Assembly (NCBI GenBank): GCA_030066085.1 | Contig: JASJCI010000006.1 | Span: forward strand, 91,253 to 155,252 | Direction: 5' to 3' | Length of the DNA: 64,000 bases | From: Gammaproteobacteria bacterium | GTDB taxonomy: Bacteria > Pseudomonadota > Gammaproteobacteria > GCA-001735895 | Shown: positions 45,858 to 55,350 of the stretch, piece after piece | How positions within the stretch are numbered: the first letter of the stretch is position 1 | Layout of the letters: every line of letters starts with the position of its first letter | Translations under genes and position numbers: made by a program | Notes under the pieces: generated by a model | Told to the model about the DNA's origin: nothing | Databases searched by the model: none | What the model saw: only the letters and a program-made list of their open reading frames with translations

Positions 45858-46412
45858 ATGCTTGTTAGCAGAGTATTGCGCGCATTATTGCTTTTACTTG
45901 CCCTTGCGCTGTTATCTTCGTGTGCAGGTTTAAAAGTAAATCCGCCAGACCCCTCTACGCCAACGATGTTGATCATACCAGTCGAGCTTGATGCCAAGGT
46001 AGTGTCGGTTAGACACGGATTCTATTACGTGTATGAAATTACCAAAGCTAACGACACATCTTTTGCTTACGACGTGGAGATCAAATTTCCTGTTCCGGGC
46101 GACATGTTGATTATCGACTCGTTACCGCCCGGAGACTACTACGTCCGCAAATTTACCTTTCTACCGATTGGCACCGGGGATAAATACTATGGCAATAATT
46201 CTGTTGCCAGACACGATACTATTAGCCTGGAATCAGGCAAGGTCACTATTTTCTCGAAATCCTTGAAAGTTACGTTGCGTAACCAGGATCCGGGCAGGGT
46301 AGGCACAATCATTTACAGCTTCGATATCGTGCCGGTAACCGCCGACCAGGAAAATGCGATTCTGGCAACACTGAAACAGCAGCCGAACTTTGACTTGTGG
46401 GAAGTTCGGTAA
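45858..46412 (+). CDS. Small lipoprotein, unknown function
   Basis: The 184-residue product has a lipobox (LALLSSCAGL) and a mature beta-rich domain: PTMLIIPVELDAKVVSVRHGFYYVYEI, VEIKFPVPGDMLIIDSLPPGDYYVRKFTF. The FPVPGDMLIIDSLPPGDYYV segment looks like a compact beta-sandwich. The ribosome site AAAGGAGGT is strong. No family is recognised. Confidence 0.72.
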   Translation: MLVSRVLRALLLLLALALLSSCAGLKVNPPDPSTPTMLIIPVELDAKVVSVRHGFYYVYEITKANDTSFAYDVEIKFPVPGDMLIIDSLPPGDYYVRKFTFLPIGTGDKYYGNNSVARHDTISLESGKVTIFSKSLKVTLRNQDPGRVGTIIYSFDIVPVTADQENAILATLKQQPNFDLWEVR

Positions 46413-46894
46413 ATCACGGCGGGCAGCTTCCCAGGGGAAACTCCAAAAATCGGCTTCGAGTCTCCTCTGGAAGCCAGGATAAATTGGGAAGGTGAATTTT
46501 CCAGCGTCGAACCTGGGTCGAGCCCGGAAGCTCATGCTTACTATCCCGGCGTCGGTTTTAAGGGTTGGCGAGCTATCGATTTCGAGCTGTAGATTCAATC
46601 ACACCGGGGACGGCCTTCGGCTAGCCCTGGAGGCTGAGAAATTCCCGGCCGGGCCACTTCTTGCTAACCCTGGCGAACACCAGTAAAAGCGCGCTTAGCT
46701 GGGACATTGGTGCAATCATTTTTCACGGTAAACTCGTTTTGAATGATGTTTCGAAGATCGGCATTTCGGTTGCCGCAAACCAGTCAAGGCGCGCCCGGCG
46801 GACAAGTCACGCGATATAACGTTGTTTACATTCTTCACGCTGACCGTATTCTGCTATCACCCGGTATAGATTATTTTTCGAGGATGCCCGATTT
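46413..46894. other. Intergenic region, no gene seen
   Basis: The 482 bp have only weak overlapping frames on both strands. Composition is moderate AT. No tRNA, terminator with U run or repeat was recognised. Confidence 0.5.
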
Positions 46895-48124
46895 ATGGGG
46901 TTGCTGAAGAGAGCTGTATTTTTCGTGCCGTTGCTGGCATCACTTGCTTCCTGTGGTGGTGGTTCCAGTGCCAGGTTCGAGTGTCCCGATGATACGGCGA
47001 CTGAAAGGTATGTCTGGGATGGTACTGTATGCTCGCTCCGCAGGGATGGTTTCAATTTCAGTGTTTCTTCCATCGCACCGGCGAGCGACGGCAGCAACGA
47101 TCTGTATGCCGTGGGTTCGTTTACGCATTTCAAAAATACTGCCATTACAAACTTTGTTCGCCTGAATAACGACGGTTCACTCGATACGGGATTTTCCCCT
47201 GGAACAGGTTTTTTTAGTCCACAAGTCGCTGTGTCAGCCAATGATGGCAGCGGAGACATCTACGTTGGGGGCTACCTGAGCTACAACGGTCCGACACTGC
47301 CTATTCGAGGTATTGCCCGTCTTGATTCGGACGGTAGTCTCGATTCCGGTTTCGACACCGGTGCGGGGATTGGTCGCAACGTTCGCACTATCGTTCCGGC
47401 CAATGACGGCAGTGGTGATGTGTATGTTGGCGGGCTTTCCAGTGGCCCCGGGGGGGCGCCTACTTTCGGCAACGGACCGGTTCGCCTGAACAACGATGGC
47501 TCGGTTGATACCGGCTTTAATCCCGGATTCCGAGGGGGTGAAGGCAGCATTGCCCTGGCCACGGATGGCAGCGGTGATATCTATGTTTCCAGAGAGTCGG
47601 CTCCTTACATTGCTCGTTTGAATGATGACGGATCGCTTGATACCGATTTCGATACGGGTATCTCCGGGTTCGACCGATGGGTGAACAATATCGCAGTGGC
47701 TACTGACGGTAGTGGAGATATTTACGTGGCAGGATCCTTTTCCGAATACAACGGCAGCAATACACCGAGCCTTGTTCGCCTGAACAGCGATGGGTCGCTC
47801 GATACCGCATTTGTCGTTGATACCGGCATTTACCGGTTCCAGGGACTGGGATTCATCCTGCCCGCGGATGATGGCAGTGGTGACGTTTATGTTGATGGCG
47901 CTAATTCCACCACCGAGGCTATCTTGCGCCTGAACGACGACGGCTCGGTCGATACGGGGTTCAATATTGGTGATGGGTTTCGGGGTAACGCCAGCCTAGG
48001 TGACGCTGCATTTGCAACCGATGGCAGTGGTGATATCTACGTGGCGGGGGATTTCACCCGTTACAATTCGACTCCAGTTCCGATGTTAATGCGCCTTACT
48101 ACGGGAGGTGTATTAGTCAGGTGA
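46895..48124 (+). CDS. Lipoprotein with delta-60 (beta-propeller-like) repeats
   Basis: The 409-residue protein has a lipobox (LASLASCGGG) and about seven repeats of a unit of 50-60 residues with a fixed pair: (A/T)(N/T)DGSGD(I/V)YV(A/G/D)G and (R)LN(N/D)DGS(L/V)DT(G/D)F. This is the delta-60 type repeat, normally a beta-propeller. DNA of the repeats is also similar (for example GATGGCAGTGGTGATATCTA). It should be outer-membrane anchored. No partner is evident. Confidence 0.82.
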   Translation: MGLLKRAVFFVPLLASLASCGGGSSARFECPDDTATERYVWDGTVCSLRRDGFNFSVSSIAPASDGSNDLYAVGSFTHFKNTAITNFVRLNNDGSLDTGFSPGTGFFSPQVAVSANDGSGDIYVGGYLSYNGPTLPIRGIARLDSDGSLDSGFDTGAGIGRNVRTIVPANDGSGDVYVGGLSSGPGGAPTFGNGPVRLNNDGSVDTGFNPGFRGGEGSIALATDGSGDIYVSRESAPYIARLNDDGSLDTDFDTGISGFDRWVNNIAVATDGSGDIYVAGSFSEYNGSNTPSLVRLNSDGSLDTAFVVDTGIYRFQGLGFILPADDGSGDVYVDGANSTTEAILRLNDDGSVDTGFNIGDGFRGNASLGDAAFATDGSGDIYVAGDFTRYNSTPVPMLMRLTTGGVLVR

Positions 48125-48357
48125 TGCATATAAGTTCGCTGATTAATCTGCCCCCGATTTATTCATAATTGATCGAGCTGCTTATCTAACTGAATTGCCG
48201 ATGCCGGCAAAAGCCTGGCCATCGCCCATTCCATCATCTGGTTCCAGGCGGCGGCTTTCCCGATAGCTGACGCTGATATTGTCGCACAAGCTTGCTGAAG
48301 TCGGCCGGTTTCGGGCACTCGAACAGTTCGCGGCAAACTCTTTATCAAGATGCTCGT
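48125..48357. other. Intergenic region, no gene seen
   Basis: The 233 bp contain a 61-codon minus frame without ribosome site. The sequence TTCCCGATAGCTGA occurs here and again near 42764, but no larger repeat extends from it. Confidence 0.4.
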
Positions 48358-49788
48358 TTAATTACCCCTTAAGGTTTCCAATGGTAGCTGCCATATTTTT
48401 AGCGATTGGTATTTTCGGCTCGTAAACTTTTGTCTACTGGCCCAATCTTCCTGGCCGCTAAATATCACAATTTCGTTATTATGGTTGAAAGCTGCCTCGA
48501 TAAACCCGTAGAGAATAGCGATTTCAGTTACCGGCCTGCCGTCGTCCGTATCCCATAGGTAAAGCCGACCGCTGAGATAGCCTTTCGTTACCCAGTCGCC
48601 TACCGCCATCAGGTACTTGCCATCCGGTGAAAATTTCAAGTATTTGGCGCCTGAAAACCCCCTGGACGGTTTCTTTGGAATTACTCTCTCTAATTCGTAA
48701 TGCCCGCCCGAGGCGAACGACTCCCCCGGTTCCTTTATCCGGCGCCACAACTCCACGTGTGAGCCTGAAGCCAGTGCAAAAAGCGCGTTGTCGCTGGACA
48801 TAGCAGTAGCCATGACACCGAAAGGACGGCTGATAGATTCTATGGTGTCCAACGAAGGCAACGATCGAATCTTGATTTCAGTTTTTACTAGCGGGTCTTG
48901 CATAAAGCGGATTTTATGTTCGACGCTGGAAGTGACGAGATGATTTTCCATCCCGTTCAACCAGATATCTCTAATTGGCGCCTGATCAGCTTCAGGAGCG
49001 GACAACACATCGCCAGTTTGTGAAAGGAATTCGAGCTGGTTGGTAGTTGCCACGGCTAGTCCTGAACCATCCGCCGCAACGCCATAAGCACCTTTGGCCC
49101 TTACGCCAAACGCACCCTTGGTCATACACAATTCGTAAAGCGGCCTCAGGTCCTCTATACCGATCAACCAGTTGAAATCAGGATTCTTTTTTGTTCTGTG
49201 ATGGTGATAAAGGGCGATTACACAATCGATACCGTATCCCCATGAGTCCAGATTCATTTGTTTTAACTCGATTTCTCGACTTTCGCCGTCAGCCCCCTGA
49301 ATCACCATGTTTGTCTCCGAAATTGCGGTGATGAAGCGGCTGTCAGCCGAAATGTAGCCCGACCCATATTCACCGTCAGCAGCAAAATCATTTACCCTGC
49401 CAGTAAAATCATTGTCGAGAAGAATTAAGTCTGGATCGTCCGGGTCGAGAGATTTTTCATATCTGAGCTCCTCGAGAATGTCGTTATCATCATAATGAAA
49501 AACCAGGTTGTAGGTTTCGCTGGCGCCGGCTCCTTCTGACCCATCGAGAAATACCATTACATAAAATTGCCCTTCTTCCAGGTAATAAACGTCATAATTA
49601 CCCTCGGAAAAAAAATTGGGCTCCCCGATCCGGTCGATAACCTCAGAGCGATGCGTAATGCCCGGTTGAAACTCGATGATCTGGCCCTGGTCGATTTCTG
49701 AACCGGTCGGTACCACAATGCATGCCGAGACCAACGGTATCACGCAGGCGGTTAGTATTCTTAAATACGAATACGCTCCGTGGAACAT
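48358..49788 (-). CDS. Lipoprotein with BamE-like N-terminus and WD40/propeller C-terminus
   Basis: The 476-residue product has a lipobox (IPLVSACIVV) near 18-27. Residues 35-100 resemble the SmpA/BamE fold: IEFQPGITHRSEVIDRIGEPNFFSEGNYDVYYLEEG. The remaining 370 residues have propeller-like repeats: FITAISETNMVIQGADGE, GVAADGSGLAVATTNQLEFLS, MATAMSSDNALFALASGSHVELWRR, and KYLKFSPDGKYLMAVGDW ending in YQSLKIWQL. The combination is not one I know. No neighbours of the same function are seen. Confidence 0.75.
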   Translation of the reverse strand: MFHGAYSYLRILTACVIPLVSACIVVPTGSEIDQGQIIEFQPGITHRSEVIDRIGEPNFFSEGNYDVYYLEEGQFYVMVFLDGSEGAGASETYNLVFHYDDNDILEELRYEKSLDPDDPDLILLDNDFTGRVNDFAADGEYGSGYISADSRFITAISETNMVIQGADGESREIELKQMNLDSWGYGIDCVIALYHHHRTKKNPDFNWLIGIEDLRPLYELCMTKGAFGVRAKGAYGVAADGSGLAVATTNQLEFLSQTGDVLSAPEADQAPIRDIWLNGMENHLVTSSVEHKIRFMQDPLVKTEIKIRSLPSLDTIESISRPFGVMATAMSSDNALFALASGSHVELWRRIKEPGESFASGGHYELERVIPKKPSRGFSGAKYLKFSPDGKYLMAVGDWVTKGYLSGRLYLWDTDDGRPVTEIAILYGFIEAAFNHNNEIVIFSGQEDWASRQKFTSRKYQSLKIWQLPLETLRGN

Positions 49789-50415
49789 AAACTCCTCCCG
49801 GGATCTACATTTTTTCAGGTGATATTATCACCCGGGCAGAAACAGTTTGCCCATATTGTCCATGGGCAAAAGGCCGCTGTGGGTCATCTGTCGCCGTTGA
49901 TTGCCTGAGTCTGGGCGGCTGTTTCTCTCCATTGCAGACGCTGAGACTGTAGGTTTCAGGGACCACTTGCGGCCATAGACATGCGGACTACAGGTCCCCG
50001 TGCCAACCATAGGGTAACGCTTTGAAAAACAGGGAAAATGGTGCCCAGGGGCGGAATCGAATCTGGGCATTATATTATTGATTTATAAAAACGTTTTTAA
50101 CGACAACACCAGATAGTTACAACAATTATCAGTAATGATCGGGGGTTGAAGTCCCCTGAACCACTCTTTGATCCGGGATTCCGGTCCCCAATCTCGTCTT
50201 CTCCATCCTGAAAACATTCGATACCAGGCAATAAAAAATCCAACATTTTGGAGAGGGCACAGAATATTGGAGCCTTGCGTGGCGCGGCCCTTTGCAGGCA
50301 AGGCCCTGATTTACATTTTTCTCATTTAGATTCAGTGAGATAGTGGCCGTCCTCAACCTCGAACCCAGTTGGCACGAAACCTGTTACCCTAACGACAACG
50401 CAACTGCATAACTAA
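49789..50415. other. Long non-coding stretch with tRNA relic
   Basis: The 627 bp lack a convincing gene. A tRNA 3' relic is at 50039-50068 (separate entry). AAAAACGTTTTT near 50087 is a short palindrome. The region is AT-rich and follows several accessory genes, so it may be an island boundary. Confidence 0.6.
50039..50068 (-). pseudogene. tRNA-Phe 3'-end remnant
   Basis: On the minus strand 50061-50039 reads T-loop TTCGATT, T-stem half CCGCC, acceptor half CCTGGGC, discriminator A and CCA. This matches the 3' end of gammaproteobacterial tRNA-Phe. The T-stem partner GGCGG is missing; instead GCCCAG (the start of a tRNA-Phe acceptor) lies directly before the T-loop at 50068-50063. It is therefore an attachment-site copy or an internally deleted tRNA. 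No intact tRNA-Phe is in the window. Confidence 0.65.
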
Positions 50416-51732
50416 TTGATGATGCGAATAACTCGTGCAGGCCCATCGTTGGCGCTTGTTCTCTTTTTTGCAAGCACACCGGGACTGCCTGATTCTTATG
50501 TCGTGTTAGAGGGCCGAGAGGGTCAGCCGCCGCAAAAGAATAAACAGTTCATCCCCTACGCATTCTACAACGAAAATACTGAATCCGCGGTAGCCGCGGC
50601 GTTTGTCGCCCAGGGTTATGGTCAACCGCAAATGAATATCGTGCTCAACGGTTTTACCAGCAGCAACGACAGCCATAACGTTTTTTATCTGATCAAGGAT
50701 ATTCAGGTGCCGCTAAACGAGCGCGTTTTCCTCGACACTTACGGTTTTTTCGGCGACTGGGGAGAAATCGACTCCTACCGCAGCGGTAATCCCGACTTTC
50801 CCAACGAACGTGCCGGCAGCAATGATTCCGACGAGGATAATTTTATCGAGAGCGAAGGCACCGATAACATGTTGCGCCTTGATTTTCGCTACCTGCTCCC
50901 CATCGGACACGGGCGGGATACGATCATCCACGAATACGTTGTGAACCGCGCCGGGTTGCTGGTGGCCGGCAGCGAGTCGGGCGGCGAGCGGTGGAACCCG
51001 TTGCACAGCGGGCGTACCTATTTCGAGTTTGAATTCCTCAACCGCGCGCAGGACCTGGAAGATCCGGAAACCGGTGATACCGAACTGAAGACCACCGCCA
51101 TCGCGCTCGGTCTCGAATACGACAACACCGACTACTGGCGCAATCCCAGCTACGGCTCGCGCCAGCGCGTCGCGATAACCCACGACTGGGGACTAAACGA
51201 GGAGGACGGCGAAGAGTGGACCACGATTGAGCTGGAATACAGCAAATTCTTCAATCTTGGTCACTCGGAATTCGCTCGGCAGCGAGTGCTTGCATTGAAC
51301 GCGTGGTGGATCGACACCCCGACCTGGGACGATTCTTCAACTTACGATGGCGAAGAGATATTTCATCGACCGCCCGTTTACCAGGGCGCCACGCTGGGCG
51401 GGCTGGATCGCCAACGCGCCTACCCGACGGCTCGTTTCAACGATCGCTCGGCGGTCAACTACGCGGGCGAGTACCGGCATATGAGCAAATGGAACCCGTT
51501 CCCGAAGATTCCGCTAATCAATTTACTCCATATCCCCTGGTGGCAGTGGACGTTGTTTGCCGAGGTCGGACGTGTGAACGATGAATGGGATCTGGACGAT
51601 CTACACGATGACATGAAATGGTCGGTCGGGGCCGGCGCCCGAATCATGGTCGAAGGCGTCATCGTGCGCGTTGATTTCGCTACATCCGAAGAACAGTCTG
51701 AAGTCCAGATGTTCATAGGACAAACATTCTGA
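50416..51732 (+). CDS. Outer-membrane beta-barrel protein (Omp85/BamA-like C-terminal barrel)
   Basis: The 438-residue product has a likely signal peptide (about 1-24). Paired amphipathic strands follow, and the C-terminal half has GGLDRQRAYPTARFNDRSAVNYAGEYRHM and FAEVGRVNDEWDLDDLHDDMKWSVGAGARI, which resemble the conserved RGY-type loop and last strands of the Omp85 barrel. The protein ends in Phe, as outer-membrane barrels do. POTRA domains are absent, so it is a barrel-only relative. It heads a same-strand group with MscS and a lipoprotein. Confidence 0.78.
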   Translation: MMMRITRAGPSLALVLFFASTPGLPDSYVVLEGREGQPPQKNKQFIPYAFYNENTESAVAAAFVAQGYGQPQMNIVLNGFTSSNDSHNVFYLIKDIQVPLNERVFLDTYGFFGDWGEIDSYRSGNPDFPNERAGSNDSDEDNFIESEGTDNMLRLDFRYLLPIGHGRDTIIHEYVVNRAGLLVAGSESGGERWNPLHSGRTYFEFEFLNRAQDLEDPETGDTELKTTAIALGLEYDNTDYWRNPSYGSRQRVAITHDWGLNEEDGEEWTTIELEYSKFFNLGHSEFARQRVLALNAWWIDTPTWDDSSTYDGEEIFHRPPVYQGATLGGLDRQRAYPTARFNDRSAVNYAGEYRHMSKWNPFPKIPLINLLHIPWWQWTLFAEVGRVNDEWDLDDLHDDMKWSVGAGARIMVEGVIVRVDFATSEEQSEVQMFIGQTF

Positions 51733-51904
51733 ATCTTGGCCGTGTGCAAATGGACGAATCACGAGTTTACCGCAGGAGTCGAGCCTCGAGAAAAATCAGG
51801 GTTAGCTGTAACTGTCGCTATCTATGGCGAATGACACTAGCGCAATGATGACGGGAATTTTCGGCACCTGGCAAGACGTTAAACAGCACGGCTGGCAGAG
51901 GAAA

Positions 51905-52248
51905 ATGAATATGAAAGTGCCAATTCGATTTATTGGATTCGCAATCTTGATATTGCTGGCTCAACAGGCGCGTGCCGACTGGATCAACTTGACCGGTTCC
52001 GAGACGGCACCCAATATCGTCGAGATCTACGTCATGGACGATCACGTCAGATTAGTGCTCGAGGTCTATATCGGCGACCTGGAAAAATTTGTCGAACTGA
52101 TTCCGGATTCATGGATGGTCGATGTGCAAAATCGCTCACCGCAGAAATCCTGATCATCGCCCTGGTCGCGCTGGCTTTGTGCCTGGCAATGGTGTTTGTC
52201 GTCGATGCGCAGAGCAGCGATTTCGTGCGCGTACTGTTTATCAACTGA
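51905..52248 (+). pseudogene. Exported protein gene with internal deletion
   Basis: The frame from 51905 gives a signal peptide and then DWINLTGSETAPNIVEIYVMDDHVRLVLEVYIGDLEKFVELIPDSWM, and breaks off at a stop at 52151-52153. A second frame then continues with a membrane segment (LTAEILIIALVALALCLAMVFVVDA) and stops at 52246-52248. The first part is the N-terminal domain of a larger envelope protein, and the second looks like its C-terminal helix. An out-of-frame internal deletion between them is inferred. AGAGGAA precedes the ATG. Confidence 0.6.
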
Positions 52249-52275
52249 GCAAATGAAGGAATAAGGAGCCTAAAA

Positions 52276-54258
52276 ATGCTCAACATGACAGCAAACCTTA
52301 CCAGCAGACGGAATCGTAACGTGCTGCTGATTTCCCTGGCCTGCATTCTTACGATCATGGCCCAGGTGAGCAATGCCACCGAATACACTGCGACCCCCAT
52401 CGCTTCGCAGGTATCGTCGGGCGATACGACGCACCTGCAGTTTGTGCAAACCGATAGTCCGCGCGACACCTTTCAAACTTTTCTGCGGCTCACCGCGGAA
52501 TTGGAAAATGCGCTGCTGGTGACCGCGGAAGACGATAGCCGGGACGGTATAGATAATGTCGTATTTCTCGGTTCCCAATTCATGCAGCTTTTCGACCTGT
52601 CATCGGTGCCGCAGGTGTTGCAGCGTGAAATAGGGATAGAGACCCTGGGCTTTATGCTGGACATCATCGGGCGCCTGGACCTGCCAGCCCCCGAAAGCAT
52701 TCCGGATGCCGACGCCTTCGAAGACGACGAATCGCCAGCCACCTGGCGCATTCCGGGCTCTCCGGTTCGAATCGTCGAAATAGAGGACGGACCGAGAGCA
52801 GGCGAGTTCCTGTTCAGCCAGAGAACGGTCAGCGTCGCGCCCGATTTCTACCAGCGAATCCGTCATCTGCCGTTGCGTTCGTCAATCGAGATTACCTCCT
52901 GGACCGAGACCATACCGCAATGGCACGGCCCAATGATTCCCACCGGATTGGTCGACGCATTACCAGACGGTCTGAAATTAACCTGGCTCGATGCACCGAT
53001 CTGGAAGATCATTCTGGTCCTGGCACTGTCTACTGTAGCCGTAATTTTGTTGGCCGCCTGGCACCGAGTGATTAGCCAGCCTGGTTCGGGAATCAGGCTA
53101 GTCGCTCGACTGCGCCAACTTTCAACTCCAATCGTAATGATCATAATCGTCGCGATTCTGTTACGGGTTTTTCTAACCGAAATATACATCACCGGCATTT
53201 TCGCACGTGCGATCGGCTTTACCGGGACGCTGGTAATTTTTCTGGCCGCAGCCTGGATTTTCTGGCACCTGGTGTTGCTGATTTGCGAATGGATAATTCT
53301 ATCGCCGAAGATTCCCGACGAAAGCCTCGACGCCAACGTTATTCGTCTCGTCGCCCGGGTAATCGGTTTTATCGGCGTACTGGTGATTGGTACCTATGGC
53401 GCCAGCAAACTGGGATTTCCGGTGGTGGGTCTGATGACCGGCCTGGGTGTTGGCGGCCTCGCGGTCGCGCTGGCGATAAAGCCGACCCTGGAGAATTTCA
53501 TCGGCGGCATAATGCTTTATATCGACAAGCCGGTCCGACTCGGCGATTTCTGCAGTTTCGGCGACAAAATGGGTACGGTCGAACACATCGGCATACGCTC
53601 GACGCAGATACGCGCGTTGGATCGAACAATGGTCTCGATACCCAACTCAATTTTCGTCGATATGGAGATTATTAACTGGGCCAAATGCGACCGGATGTTG
53701 ATTCGAAACATGATCGGGCTTCGCTACGAAACCGAACCCGATCAAATGCGCTACGTTCTCACAAAGCTGCGCGAAATGCTGCACGCGCACCCGAAGATAG
53801 ACTCCGGCACGGTACGGGTGCGTTTTGCGGGTTACGGTGCATCGTCGCTCGATGTCGATATCAGGGTTTACGCATTGACCCGGGAATGGAACGAGTTCTA
53901 TGCCATCCGGGAAGATGTGTTTCTGCGAGTCAACGAGATCGTCGAACAGTCCGGCACCGGTTTCGCGTTCCCGTCGCAGACCCTGTATCTTCGCCGCGAT
54001 GATGGACTGGACGAGGAGCTCAGCGATGCGGCAAAACAGCAGCTGCAATCCTGGCGCAGGTCAGGCGAGATGCCGTTCCCTAACCTGCCGGCTTCGAAGA
54101 TAGAGCAGCTTGCAGACACGCTCGATTATCCCCCGCGGGGCTCGCCTGATGCCGATCCTTCGAAATCACAGCATTGGGAGGCGACCGAGCCTCTCTCGGC
54201 CGAAGATGGCGAAGTAGAAAATATCGAAAAAAACGAAAATGTCACGAGAAAAAAATAG
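52276..54258 (+). CDS. MscS-family mechanosensitive ion channel (large)
   Basis: The 660-residue protein has a signal peptide, a periplasmic region (about 30-235), five membrane helices (about 238-260, 285-308, 312-342, 360-383 and 385-415) and the MscS pore and beta domain: GFPVVGLMTGLGVGGLAVALAIKPTLENFIGGIMLYIDKPVRLGDF, then GTVEHIGIRSTQIRALDRTMVSIPNSIF. The C-terminus (about 600-660) is an acidic extension with no clear domain. GGAG precedes the ATG. The channel releases solutes on osmotic downshift. Confidence 0.9.
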   Translation: MLNMTANLTSRRNRNVLLISLACILTIMAQVSNATEYTATPIASQVSSGDTTHLQFVQTDSPRDTFQTFLRLTAELENALLVTAEDDSRDGIDNVVFLGSQFMQLFDLSSVPQVLQREIGIETLGFMLDIIGRLDLPAPESIPDADAFEDDESPATWRIPGSPVRIVEIEDGPRAGEFLFSQRTVSVAPDFYQRIRHLPLRSSIEITSWTETIPQWHGPMIPTGLVDALPDGLKLTWLDAPIWKIILVLALSTVAVILLAAWHRVISQPGSGIRLVARLRQLSTPIVMIIIVAILLRVFLTEIYITGIFARAIGFTGTLVIFLAAAWIFWHLVLLICEWIILSPKIPDESLDANVIRLVARVIGFIGVLVIGTYGASKLGFPVVGLMTGLGVGGLAVALAIKPTLENFIGGIMLYIDKPVRLGDFCSFGDKMGTVEHIGIRSTQIRALDRTMVSIPNSIFVDMEIINWAKCDRMLIRNMIGLRYETEPDQMRYVLTKLREMLHAHPKIDSGTVRVRFAGYGASSLDVDIRVYALTREWNEFYAIREDVFLRVNEIVEQSGTGFAFPSQTLYLRRDDGLDEELSDAAKQQLQSWRRSGEMPFPNLPASKIEQLADTLDYPPRGSPDADPSKSQHWEATEPLSAEDGEVENIEKNENVTRKK

Positions 54259-54267
54259 GAGGATTGC

Positions 54268-55332
54268 ATGCGTTATCTGTTCATAAGCTTGCCTTTATTC
54301 ATGTTCGGCCTCGCTGGCTGCGCCGTGGTCAAAACCTCGGACGTGCAGGAGACCAACGACGCTGGCGAAGCCTTCGAATCGCCGCTGGCAGCGGATCTGG
54401 ATGCATCGATGGTGGACTGGTACGAAAGCCTGGCGCGAATCAATTTTGTCGCCGTGCTTCCGGTGCGCAGCGATGTCAAAGTGGGCGATATCTATCTGAC
54501 CTGGGATTATAAACCCGCTGAAGCGGCGCAAGAGCGTCTGCAACGCATGGTAAAACGCCAGCTCTGGGAAAGCAGTATCGTACCCGCAGCCGCGGCCGCC
54601 CGACACAGCCTGCTCGACCATATCAACCTGCCCTTCGTTGCGGTCGGTAGCAGAATCGAAAGCGATCTGATCGATATCGTGCCGTCGAATATTTCGAGTA
54701 AAACAGGCTCGTTTCAGATTCGTCCCACCGCTGGCCGTATCGAAAGCCAGCCCCTGCAGGATATTCTGAACTGGCTTAAGGCCGACGATGCCGACGACAT
54801 AGGCGTCACCCGATTAAAGCAAGAATACTGGCGCAATCTCAGCGCCGTGCCGAGTAGCGGCAAGCAGGCTGTCTGGCTGCACGTCGTCAGTGAAATCCTG
54901 TACATGCAAAGCCTGGATATCAGGCTCAGCGGAGAGCTGGATCTGGACTTGCCCGAAAATGTCGAAGCGAGCATCACGGCAGACATGGCTGAAGCCGACG
55001 ACAACGGAGAAGACGGTGAGCCGGTCTATGGCCAGGCAGCGGCTGATCCGGATCAAGTCAGGGTTGAATCCGATTCCTCGGCGGACAATGAAATCACCGT
55101 CGTCCAGGAAACGAACGCGTTTACCCGGGCGTTGGCGATCAATAAAATTCTCGAAGCGCAGGGGTTGAACGACAATTTTGGCGTGGTAACCAGATTGGTC
55201 TTTATCGACGATGACGAAGTTGTACTGCGTACGTCCATGCCTCGGCCCCTGGCTATCGGCGTACGCGGACTGCGACTTCAGGTCAACCCGCTTACCGGTG
55301 AAATACTTCGAATTCAGGCATGGCAACCCTGA
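54268..55332 (+). CDS. Lipoprotein, unknown function
   Basis: The 354-residue product has a lipobox (LFGLAGCAVV in outline, about 12-20) and a mature domain with RINFVAVLPVRSDVKVGDIYLTWDY, AAARHSLLDHINLPFVAVGSRIESDLIDIVPSN, and VWLHVVSEILYMQSLDIRLSGELDLDLPENVEAS. An acidic linker lies near 235-280. It follows the MscS gene by 9 bp, so co-expression is likely. I do not recognise the family. Confidence 0.72.
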   Translation: MRYLFISLPLFMFGLAGCAVVKTSDVQETNDAGEAFESPLAADLDASMVDWYESLARINFVAVLPVRSDVKVGDIYLTWDYKPAEAAQERLQRMVKRQLWESSIVPAAAAARHSLLDHINLPFVAVGSRIESDLIDIVPSNISSKTGSFQIRPTAGRIESQPLQDILNWLKADDADDIGVTRLKQEYWRNLSAVPSSGKQAVWLHVVSEILYMQSLDIRLSGELDLDLPENVEASITADMAEADDNGEDGEPVYGQAAADPDQVRVESDSSADNEITVVQETNAFTRALAINKILEAQGLNDNFGVVTRLVFIDDDEVVLRTSMPRPLAIGVRGLRLQVNPLTGEILRIQAWQP

Positions 55333-55350
55333 CGGAGGAATAAGAGCTCA

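Noticed and set aside
46492..46686. 64-codon frame and overlapping minus frame
   Set aside because: Frames overlap on both strands without coding signs.
48163..48348. Transposase-like minus frame
   Set aside because: A faint likeness to IS66-type tails was considered but is too weak, and no terminal repeats are present.
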